This document shows positions 19,396-27,922 of a stretch of 39,120 nt of DNA, piece after piece. The position numbers and the translations under genes are program-made. Within the stretch, counting starts at the first letter, position 1, and each line of letters opens with the position of its first letter. Where the stretch lies: positions 1 through 39,120 of the forward strand of contig CAMOQT010000004.1 of assembly GCA_946623145.1 (NCBI GenBank), written 5' to 3'. The notes under the pieces were generated by a model, which made no database searches, was not told the DNA's origin, and was given only the letters and a program-made list of their open reading frames with translations. Source of the DNA: an uncultured Azospirillum sp. (GTDB taxonomy: Bacteria; Pseudomonadota; Alphaproteobacteria; RF32; CAG-239).

Positions 19396-20215
19396 TCATT
19401 TCCATCCAGTTTAGAACATCTAAATCATTACGAAAATTAAACAAATTTCCATGTTTTCCATTCTTATAGATAATCATTTTTTTAGGACTTGAGGCTTGTT
19501 CATACAAAATTTTAGCTAATTCAACCGGAACTGTTTTATCCTCTGAAGCTCCCATTATGAATATCGGACTTTTAACTTGTTTAATTATTTCTATATTGTC
19601 ATATTTATCACGAATTAAAAGTTTTAAAGGTAAATAAGGAACTCTTTTTTGAGCTGTATGAGCCAAACTATCAAACGGAACTTCTAAAATTACTCCGGCA
19701 AAATTTCCGTTTTTCTGTAGCTGAACCGCGGTATTGAGCGCCATATGAGATCCAAGAGACATCCCATACAAATAAATATCCGAATTTTTATAACCGTGTT
19801 TATTTAAAAATTGGATTGCAGCTATAGCATCGGCTTCTAAATTTTTTTGATTTATTTTACCTTTTAATCCGCCAAATCCTCTATATTCAGCCATAAAAGT
19901 TCCATATCCGTCATATGCAAAAGCTTTCATTTTATGGTAAAATTCTTCTAAATTAGCAGCGTTTCCATGAAAAAAGACAATCATTTTCTTCCCGGGATTC
20001 TGCAAAGTTGCCCATGCTAATAAAGGTGTTCCATCTTCTGATTTATATTCTACTGCTCTGGCCGGATAATCATATTCATTTGCATGTTTTATATCTGATT
20101 TTTGAGATGACGGATTATAGAAATACCATTGTGGCATAACCATAACGGATAAACAAACCAAAACATAAATACCTATAATAGCAAGGCATCCCCATTTAAG
20201 AATTTTTTTCGTCAT
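19376..20215 (-). CDS. Alpha/beta hydrolase (BEM46/ABHD13-like)
   Basis: 279 aa; N-terminal TM, MIVFFHGNAANLEEF, YRGFGGLKG, IYLYGMSLGSHMALNTA (GMSLG), ILEVPFDSLAHTAQKRVPYLP, GASEDKTVPVELA. Confidence 0.88.
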   Translation of the reverse strand: MTKKILKWGCLAIIGIYVLVCLSVMVMPQWYFYNPSSQKSDIKHANEYDYPARAVEYKSEDGTPLLAWATLQNPGKKMIVFFHGNAANLEEFYHKMKAFAYDGYGTFMAEYRGFGGLKGKINQKNLEADAIAAIQFLNKHGYKNSDIYLYGMSLGSHMALNTAVQLQKNGNFAGVILEVPFDSLAHTAQKRVPYLPLKLLIRDKYDNIEIIKQVKSPIFIMGASEDKTVPVELAKILYEQASSPKKMIIYKNGKHGNLFNFRNDLDVLNWMEMNEKSIY

Positions 20216-21312
20216 TTCCTACCCTTTCTGCTAATGCTGCCGCTAAAAATATATCAATGTCACCATCTAAGACACCTTTAGTGTCTGATGTTTCTGCTTC
20301 CGTTCGCAAATCTTTTACCATTTTATATGGTTGAAGCACATAAGAACGAATCTGATTTCCCCATCCGTTATCCCCTTGCGCTAAACGCTGATTTTGTGCT
20401 GCGGCCTCTCTTTTTTGTAATTCAATTTCGTATAAGCGAGCTTTTAACATTTTCCAAGCACTTTCACGGTTTTGAAACTGAGAGCGCTGTGTTTGACATG
20501 AAACTACAATACCTGTCGGTATATGCGTAATTCTTACTGCCGAATCTGTCTTATTAATATGCTGTCCGCCTGCTCCCGAGGCTCTATACGTATCAATACG
20601 ACAATCGGCTTCATTAATATCAATTTGGATCTCATCATCAATAACCGGATAAACACCCACAGAAGCAAAACTCGTATGCCTTCTGGCATTGCTGTCAAAA
20701 GGCGATATTCTTACCAAACGATGAACACCGCTTTCACTCTTTAACCAACCATAAGCATTATGACCATTAATTCTGATTGTTGCTGATTTTAATCCGGCAA
20801 CATCACCTTCTGTTTCTTCTATATACTCAACTTTATAATGATGTCTTTCTGCCCATCTGGAATACATTCGCAACAACATTTCAGCCCAGTCTTGAGCCTC
20901 CGTGCCACCGCTACCGGAATGCACCTCTAAAAAGGCATCATTAGCATCAACTTCTCCTGACAGTAGAGCTTCTAATTCTCCGTGATGTGTTTCTTCAGCC
21001 AAAGCTTCAAGTTGTTTCCAACTTTCATTCAGCAACATTTCATCATTATCAGCTTCTGCCATTTCGCAGAGTTCCAATAAATCCGTTAAACTGTTTTCTT
21101 GTGATTTATATGTATTTAATTTTTCTTCTAAAAGATTTTTTTCCGTCGTTAATTTTTGGGCTTGAACGGCATCATTCCACAAATTGGGATCGGCTGTAAG
21201 CGCATTCAATTCATCTAAACGAATGATTGCATTATCGTAGTCAAAGAGACCTCCGAATTAATTGCAAAGATTGTTTGATTTTATCCGCCAATGTTATAAT
21301 TTCAGCTTTCAT
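20196..21312 (-). CDS. prfB: Peptide chain release factor 2, with programmed +1 frameshift
   Basis: Main ORF 20196..21209 carries GSGGTEAQDWAEMLLRMY and RASGAGGQHINKTDSAVRITHIPTGI (GGQ). Upstream ATG at 21312 opens MKAEIITLADKIKQSLQLIRRSL then UGA (21243..21241). A +1 shift continues DYDNAIIRLDELNALTADPNLWND in frame with the main ORF. Confidence 0.93.
21241..21254 (-). promoter_or_regulatory. prfB programmed +1 ribosomal frameshift site (internal SD + CUU UGA C)
   Basis: Reverse strand reads GGAGG-TCT-CTT-TGA-C: SD-like GGAGG (21254..21250), slippery CTT (21246..21244), TGA (21243..21241) followed by C. Confidence 0.93.
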
Positions 21313-21321
21313 ATTTATTCC

Positions 21322-23754
21322 TTAATATTGTGTTCCTATTTGAATTTCTTCATCTTCTATCGGTTCGCTATCAATACTTTCTTCATTACCGATAACGCGC
21401 TGACGACTGTTAAAGTCAAAATCAGGTTTTAAGGCCTCAAAAATAACTTCAGAATCACTCGGAGACGCTGGTTTACCTGTTTTATGATTAATTCTGACCA
21501 ATTTGATTCCTTCCGGAATACGGAAAGCCTCATCAGGTGTATTTTTAAGAGCTTGTTCCATAATACCGTAAAAAATAGGCAACGCAACAGAAGCACCTGT
21601 TTCAACTTTTCCAAGCGTTCTCGGTTCATCAAACCCAACATAAGTTCCAACGACCAAATCCGATGAAAAGCCGATAAACCAACCGTCTTTATTATCATTT
21701 GTCGTTCCTGTTTTTCCTGCCAAATGGCGATTTAGCGCTCTCAGTCTGGCTCCGGTTCCGCGAATAGCAACACCTTCAAGAATTGATGTCATTTGATATG
21801 CGCTCATAGGATCGACAATTTGTGCTCTGGTATCTTGTAAAACCGGTGCAGCCTGATTTTCCCACTTTTCTGCATTACAGTTTTCACAAATACGTGTATC
21901 TTTCTTAAAAATGGTTTTACCATTACGATCTTGAATTTTCTCTATAAAATAAGGTGTTACTTTTTTACCGCCATTAACAAAAATAGCATATGCACTCACC
22001 ATATTAATCAGTTTCGTATCTCCTGCCCCTAAAGACATCGAAAGTAGTTCCGGTAAATTATCATTTATACCGACACGCCTTGCCATTTCTGCAACTTTAT
22101 CCATACCAACATCTTGAGCCAAACGAACAGTCATCAGATTACGAGATTTCTCTATTCCTTCACGTAATGTCATTAACCCATAAAATTTCTTTGAATAGTT
22201 TTCAGGTTTCCAACGTTTTAAGCCTACTCCTTGATCTAAAACGAATGGCGCATCCAAAATCAAATCTGTCGGAGAATAACCGTTTTCTAAAGCTGACAGA
22301 TAAACAAACGGCTTAAAAGCGGAACCAGTCTGACGCATTGCTTGGGTCGCTCTGTTGAATTGAGATATTTGAAAAGAATAACCTCCGACAACAGCTAAAA
22401 CTTTACCGGTATAAGGATCTAAAATCACAACTCCGCCTTCAACATTCGGAATTTGTCTCAGTTCATAACTATCTGCCGCCAATTTTTTAGTTTCAATTGT
22501 TTTTTGATCTACCGGTTCAACCCAAACGACATCTCCCGGATTAATAACTTCTGAAGTTGTCTTTGGAGGATTACCTATTCTTTGGTCTTCTAATGTTTTT
22601 TTCGCCCAAGATAGCAAGCTGAATGGTATAATACCTTTTTTATTATCTATAGTAATAATTTTTGCGCCTTCATTACTAACTTCCGTTACAGCAGCCAGGA
22701 TCCATGTATCATCAGCGCCAGGTGGTGGTGTTAATTTTTTAAGTTCAGCAGCAATATCTTCTTTCAACTCTATAGTTGTGATAGCTCCACGCCATCCGTG
22801 GCGACGATCATAATTTTGAATTTCTTTATGGAATACCTGAGTGGCAATACTTTGTAAACGAGGATTTAATGTTGTTCTTACCAATAAACCGCCTTCATAT
22901 AAAGCATCATCACCATATTCAGAACTGATTTCTCGACGCACTTCTTCACTAAAATATTGAGCATCTCTAACAATATTAGGATTGCGATCAATAACCGTTA
23001 ACGGTTTTTCTTTTGCTATCTTTGCTTCTTCTTTTGTAACATAGCCATCTTCAAGCATACGATCAATAACCCAATTACGACGACCAATCGCAGCTTCGTA
23101 CTTTGTTTTAGGATTATAATTATTCGGCCCCTTCGGCAATGCCGCCAAATAAGCAACTTCTTCTATTTGTAAATCATTCAATGATTTACCAAAATAATTT
23201 AATGCCGCAGCGGCAACACCGTAAGAACGATTACCTAGATAAATTTCATTTAAATAAAGTTCTAAAATATGATCTTTGCTGAATGCTTGTTCTATTCTGG
23301 TTGCTAAAATTGCTTCTTTAATTTTACGAATATACGACAATTCTGAACTTAATAAAAAGTTCTTAGCCACTTGTTGTGTGATTGTTGAAGCACCTGCCGG
23401 ACGTTTTCCCGTCCCTATATTTTTTAGATTTCCGATTATTGCTCTGGTAATACCTAAAAAATCGACACCGGCATGATTATAAAAATGCTTATCTTCTGCA
23501 GCGATAAATGCATTTTTTACACGTTCAGGTATTTTATCAATAGGAACAAAGAAACGTTTTTCTGCCGCATATTCCATTAACGGCCGTCCATCTGATGCAT
23601 ATAGGCGTGTCGTTACCGGTGGCTCATATTTTGCTAATTTACTATAATCCGGTAAATCAACAGAGAATTGCCAAAACGTTACAATTATCAGAACTATTCC
23701 TATAACCGCAAAGAAAAATAATGCGCTCAACATAGAGGACAGCGTTTTAAACAT
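21322..23754 (-). CDS. mrcA: Penicillin-binding protein 1A (bifunctional transglycosylase/transpeptidase)
   Basis: 810 aa; FIAAEDKHFYNHAGVD, GASTITQQVAKNFLL, SxxK in RQTGSAFKPF, KTGTT in LAGKTGTTNDNKDGWFIGF. Confidence 0.94.
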   Translation of the reverse strand: MFKTLSSMLSALFFFAVIGIVLIIVTFWQFSVDLPDYSKLAKYEPPVTTRLYASDGRPLMEYAAEKRFFVPIDKIPERVKNAFIAAEDKHFYNHAGVDFLGITRAIIGNLKNIGTGKRPAGASTITQQVAKNFLLSSELSYIRKIKEAILATRIEQAFSKDHILELYLNEIYLGNRSYGVAAAALNYFGKSLNDLQIEEVAYLAALPKGPNNYNPKTKYEAAIGRRNWVIDRMLEDGYVTKEEAKIAKEKPLTVIDRNPNIVRDAQYFSEEVRREISSEYGDDALYEGGLLVRTTLNPRLQSIATQVFHKEIQNYDRRHGWRGAITTIELKEDIAAELKKLTPPPGADDTWILAAVTEVSNEGAKIITIDNKKGIIPFSLLSWAKKTLEDQRIGNPPKTTSEVINPGDVVWVEPVDQKTIETKKLAADSYELRQIPNVEGGVVILDPYTGKVLAVVGGYSFQISQFNRATQAMRQTGSAFKPFVYLSALENGYSPTDLILDAPFVLDQGVGLKRWKPENYSKKFYGLMTLREGIEKSRNLMTVRLAQDVGMDKVAEMARRVGINDNLPELLSMSLGAGDTKLINMVSAYAIFVNGGKKVTPYFIEKIQDRNGKTIFKKDTRICENCNAEKWENQAAPVLQDTRAQIVDPMSAYQMTSILEGVAIRGTGARLRALNRHLAGKTGTTNDNKDGWFIGFSSDLVVGTYVGFDEPRTLGKVETGASVALPIFYGIMEQALKNTPDEAFRIPEGIKLVRINHKTGKPASPSDSEVIFEALKPDFDFNSRQRVIGNEESIDSEPIEDEEIQIGTQY

Positions 23755-23838
23755 CAGAAATCCTATTATAAACTTAATTTCAAATTTGAATTTTAATCTA
23801 TAACAATTTGTAAAAAATGCAATTAAAATTTATGCTTA

Positions 23839-25122
23839 TTAGAAAACCGAAGCATGATACATATTATCAAAATATTTACGAATGGCTTTACTGGTCGATT
23901 CAGCCAATTTTTTACGATACGATGTTTGTTTCAATTGTCTTTCTTCTGTACGATTGGATAAATACCCCATTTCCAGAAGAACAGATGGTACATCCGGTGC
24001 TTTCAATACTGCGAATCCGGCAAATCGATGTGTATTATCCACTAATTTGACTGATTTACGCATTTCTTGAACCATAAAACTTGCAAATTCAGAAGATCTA
24101 TTCATCGTCTCTCGTTGTGCTAAATTAATTAAAATATCGGAAACTTCTTTAGAATGTTCTAATAAATTCAGACCTCCGATGACATCTGCTTTATTTTCAC
24201 GTTCAGCCAATGCTTCTGCTTCTTTATCTGATGCTGTCTCAGACAATGTATATACGGACAAACCTGTAGCTTTGCGGTTGACCGCACTGTCCGCGTGGAT
24301 TGACATAAACAAATCTGCATTATATTTTCGTGCTATTTTTACCCTATCTCTTAAAGGAATAAAAATATCTGTATTCCTTGTCAAATAAACAGTATAACGC
24401 CCTTCTTTATCTAAAATCGCTTTTAACTCTTTTGCCATTGCCAATGTTATATGTTTTTCGTATACACCGGAGTACCCGATAGCTCCCGGATCTTTTCCTC
24501 CATGCCCCGGATCTAATACTATGATTTTTTTGGATTTCGACGGTGTATTGGCTGTCACTTTGCTTTTATTTTTCGTACTTAGCTCCTTATCCGTATTATT
24601 AAAGGCATGGCGGCTTCCAATATGAGAATTAAATTCTTTTTCTGTTGCCGATTTAACATCTATAACAAATCTCCACCCTAAATTACTCTGCGGCGCTAAC
24701 ATAAAAGCTTTTTTTATAATAACGGGTTTTTGCAAATCTAAGGCAATGCGTTTAGAATCCGAATCAATCGAACCAATTCGAATTTTAGAAATCAAATGAT
24801 TTTTATCTTTAAAATTCTCAACTTTTTCTGAAACTGAGATATTATATGCATCAATAACTAAACGGCGTGGCTCATTCAACAAAAAAGCTTTATAATTAAA
24901 TTTGGCATCGGCATCAAACACCAAACGAAAACCATCGCTTCCCTGACCCATTCTTAAATCTTTTACAGTAGCAGCATCCCCCTCAGAGGCAAATAAAAAG
25001 CACGACAAAAATATGAGCATTCCTTTTTTTAAGAACGCATTACAAAATATTCTGCTTAAAACAGTCATTATTTTTTGTTTGCATATTTCCATATTTTTAC
25101 TATAAAGCATACTTCTTACCAA
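23839..25122 (-). CDS. N-acetylmuramoyl-L-alanine amidase (AMIN domain + Amidase_3)
   Basis: 427 aa; AMIN-like VKDLRMGQGSDGFRLVFDADAKFNYKAFLLNEPRRLVIDAYN; catalytic VLDPGHGGKDPGAIGYSGVYEKHITL, SIHADSA, VPSVLLEMGYLSNRTEE. ATG at 25068 (MTVLSRIF...) is an alternative start. Confidence 0.93.
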   Translation of the reverse strand: MVRSMLYSKNMEICKQKIMTVLSRIFCNAFLKKGMLIFLSCFLFASEGDAATVKDLRMGQGSDGFRLVFDADAKFNYKAFLLNEPRRLVIDAYNISVSEKVENFKDKNHLISKIRIGSIDSDSKRIALDLQKPVIIKKAFMLAPQSNLGWRFVIDVKSATEKEFNSHIGSRHAFNNTDKELSTKNKSKVTANTPSKSKKIIVLDPGHGGKDPGAIGYSGVYEKHITLAMAKELKAILDKEGRYTVYLTRNTDIFIPLRDRVKIARKYNADLFMSIHADSAVNRKATGLSVYTLSETASDKEAEALAERENKADVIGGLNLLEHSKEVSDILINLAQRETMNRSSEFASFMVQEMRKSVKLVDNTHRFAGFAVLKAPDVPSVLLEMGYLSNRTEERQLKQTSYRKKLAESTSKAIRKYFDNMYHASVF

Positions 25123-25268
25123 GAGGTTAAAAAGAAAATCTGTGAGAGATAAAATTTATTATTGTGTTTTAAATCAAATTGTATATGCTTGTAGGCAATT
25201 GGATACTTTTAAATGTACCGACGCCAAACCAAAAGATGAAAAAATGTTTAATTGTGTTTGGATGTTGG

Positions 25269-25540
25269 TATCGCCATCTCTTCATAGCGATAAGGTGTGC
25301 TGTATTCAAGAGGATATGGAAATTTACTGAACGGTTTTATTCCCCGTACAAAAATAATAAACACGAATGAACGTACGGGCTTGATTATTAGAGGAGTTGC
25401 TCCTCATCAATAAAAGTACTTGGGCTGATTTATGATAAAAAAATAAAAGCAGCTTGATAATTTTAAAGAATATAACTCCGTTCGGTGCGGTATAGTTTAA
25501 CCAAAGTTCATCTTTGGTATTATTAAGTTTGGAGTTATTT
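25269..25540 (+). promoter_or_regulatory. Candidate structured 5' leader of rne
   Basis: Inverted repeats in the non-coding gap upstream of rne: TATCGC/GCGATA (25269-25274/25287-25292), CCCGTAC/GTACGGG (25343-25349/25373-25379), GAGGAG-TTG-CTCCTC (25391-25405), CCAAAG-TTCAT-CTTTGG (25501-25517), and ATAACTCC/GGAGTTAT (25472-25479/25531-25538), the last overlapping the rne SD. Confidence 0.55.
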
Positions 25541-27922
25541 ATGACCAAAAGAATGTTAATTGATGACACTCAGCCTGAAGAGACCCGTGTCGTTATTGTT
25601 AATGGTAATAAAGTTGAAGATGTAGAATTTGAATCCAGTTTCAGAAAACAAATTAAAGGAAATATCTATTTAGCTAAAGTTATGAGAATCGAACCGTCTT
25701 TACAAGCTGCTTTTGTAGATTACGGTGGTAATAAGCATGGTTTTCTTGCTTTTGGAGAAATTCATCCCGACTATTATCATGTTTCAGACGAAACCATGGC
25801 TGAAATCGAAAAAGAAGTTGATGAGGCTATTGAAGCTAAAAAACAATATCTTAAAGATAAAGAATTGGAAAGAGAACGGCATCGTGAAGAAAAAGCTAAA
25901 GAACGTGCCAGAATAGAAGAAGAAAAAAGATTAGCTATAGAACAAGCCGCGGCTTCTCTCGATCAAGCTGCAGAAATTGAGCAACCTAAAGAATCTGAAC
26001 AACCGTCTTCTGAATCGTCTGTATCTGATGAAAATTCAGTTACAACGGAAGATCTTGCTCTTGCTGAAGATGATGAAAAACATAAACGCAAAAAAAGAAT
26101 TTTGAAAAAAAGAATTAAGAAACAACAAGAACAAAAACAAGCTGAAGTTACCGTTGTCGATACTGAAGAGAAAACTAAAGAAAATATAACCGTTATGGCT
26201 GCTGAAACAGCTGAAGCGGAAGCTATTCGTGAAGATGTTTCAATGAATGATGCTGAAGATGAAAATGACGGTATTGATGATGACGATGATGATAGTGAGT
26301 ATGATTTTGAGTTACAACGCAAATTGATGAAATTGCGTAAACTTTTCCATAGAAGTACTATCCAAGATGTTATTAAAGAAGGACAAATACTTCTTGTTCA
26401 AGTTGTTAAAGAAGAGCGTGGCAATAAAGGGGCAGCCCTTACAACTTATTTGTCGCTTGCTGGCCGTTATTGCGTTTTGATGCCAAATCGTATTAAAAGT
26501 GGTGGTGTATCTCGTAAAATCACCAACATTGCAGATCGTAAACGCTTAAAAAATATTATCCATGAACTGCCGATCAGTAGCGACATGTCTATGATTGTCC
26601 GTACAGCTGGTGAAGATAAAACAAAAGCTGATATTATCAGAGATTATAATTACCTTATCCGCAGTTGGAATCAAATTCGTTTGTCAGCTCTTAAAAACAA
26701 AGCACCTTATATGATTTACGAAGAAGGTAATTTGATTAAACGTGCTTTACGAGATATGTTCACAAAGGATATTTCGGAAATTATTGTTGATGGTGATGAT
26801 GCTTATCGTGAAGCTCGTGAATTTACTAAAATTTTATCTCCTTATAATTTAAAAAAGCTAAAAGCAAACAAAAAAGGAGATTTGCCTATTTTCCAACGTT
26901 TCCAAGTAGAAACACAACTCGACAAATTGCATGACACCAACGTTCAACTTGAATCCGGCGGTTATTTGGTTATTAATCCGACAGAAGCCCTGGTTTCAAT
27001 TGATGTTAACTCCGGTCGTGCTACTAAAGAAAAAGATTTAGAAGAAACTGCTCTTAAAACAAATTTGGAAGCGGCAGATGAAATTGCAAAACAGCTGAGA
27101 ATGAGAAATCTTGCCGGTTTAGTTGTTGTTGATTTTATCGATATGGATGATCCTAAAAACAATATTGCCGTTGAAAAACGCATGAAGGAAGCCATGAAAT
27201 CAGATCGTGCACGCGTTCAAATTGCTAAAATGAGTATTTTTGGCTTATTGGAAATTTCTCGTCAAAGAATGCACTCTTCTTTCTTTGAAAGTAATTACCA
27301 AGTTTGTCCTTATTGCCAAGGAAAAGGATTGGTTAGAACTATGGAATCCAGTGCCGTAATGGTTTTACGTGCAATTGAGGAGGAAGGTTTGCGTTTCCGG
27401 TCATCTCAAATCTCCGTCTTTGTTCCAAGCGATATTGCCATTTTCTTACTTAATCATAAACGGCAAAAGTTAAGCGAAATGGAAATGCAGTATAATCTAC
27501 AAATCATCATCAGCGCTGATGATTCCATTAAAAATGTTTCAGATTATCGTATTGAAAGAATTAAAGCTCTCAAACAACCATCTGAACAGCCCAAACCAGC
27601 TATTCAGGAAATAGAAGCTGATGAACCTGGTATTCCGGCAAATGATGTTTCTGATGAGGCAGAGGAATCTTTTACTGAAGATAGCGAGAAATCTAATCGT
27701 TTTAATAAACGATATAAAGATCGTCGTAATCATCGTAATTATAATCGCGATTATAAAAAGCGGAATCGCAGTAAAACAGAAGAAGAACAACCTTCAACTG
27801 CAAATAATGAAGCTGTTATCTTGTATAACAGTCATGAAGATATTACATCATCTCCTGTTCAAGAACAACAGGCTGAACCTAAAGGAAAAACAACTTGGTG
27901 GAAAAAATTAATCAAAAGCTAA
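25541..27922 (+). CDS. rne: Ribonuclease E/G family endoribonuclease
   Basis: Start placed at ATG 25541 behind GGAGTT (ORF track start 25514 lies in the leader). MTKRMLIDDTQPEETRVVIVNGNKVEDVEFE, AFVDYGGNKHGFLAF, LVINPTEALVSIDVNSGRAT, VVVDFIDMDDPKNN, zinc-link CPYCQGKG, basic/acidic C-terminal tail. Confidence 0.94.
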   Translation: MTKRMLIDDTQPEETRVVIVNGNKVEDVEFESSFRKQIKGNIYLAKVMRIEPSLQAAFVDYGGNKHGFLAFGEIHPDYYHVSDETMAEIEKEVDEAIEAKKQYLKDKELERERHREEKAKERARIEEEKRLAIEQAAASLDQAAEIEQPKESEQPSSESSVSDENSVTTEDLALAEDDEKHKRKKRILKKRIKKQQEQKQAEVTVVDTEEKTKENITVMAAETAEAEAIREDVSMNDAEDENDGIDDDDDDSEYDFELQRKLMKLRKLFHRSTIQDVIKEGQILLVQVVKEERGNKGAALTTYLSLAGRYCVLMPNRIKSGGVSRKITNIADRKRLKNIIHELPISSDMSMIVRTAGEDKTKADIIRDYNYLIRSWNQIRLSALKNKAPYMIYEEGNLIKRALRDMFTKDISEIIVDGDDAYREAREFTKILSPYNLKKLKANKKGDLPIFQRFQVETQLDKLHDTNVQLESGGYLVINPTEALVSIDVNSGRATKEKDLEETALKTNLEAADEIAKQLRMRNLAGLVVVDFIDMDDPKNNIAVEKRMKEAMKSDRARVQIAKMSIFGLLEISRQRMHSSFFESNYQVCPYCQGKGLVRTMESSAVMVLRAIEEEGLRFRSSQISVFVPSDIAIFLLNHKRQKLSEMEMQYNLQIIISADDSIKNVSDYRIERIKALKQPSEQPKPAIQEIEADEPGIPANDVSDEAEESFTEDSEKSNRFNKRYKDRRNHRNYNRDYKKRNRSKTEEEQPSTANNEAVILYNSHEDITSSPVQEQQAEPKGKTTWWKKLIKS

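Noticed and set aside
21241-21243. In-frame stop in prfB as evidence of a pseudogene
   Set aside because: Context GGAGG-TCT-CTT-TGA-C is the canonical RF2 programmed frameshift, not a random nonsense mutation.
25142-25370. Two small plus-strand ORFs in the rne leader (62 and 63 aa)
   Set aside because: Overlap each other in different frames, Cys/Trp-rich odd composition, no convincing RBS; region better explained as a structured UTR.
25963-26322. Ser-rich antisense ORF in rne
   Set aside because: Serine runs are simply the complement of the Glu/Asp-rich insertion; no independent support.
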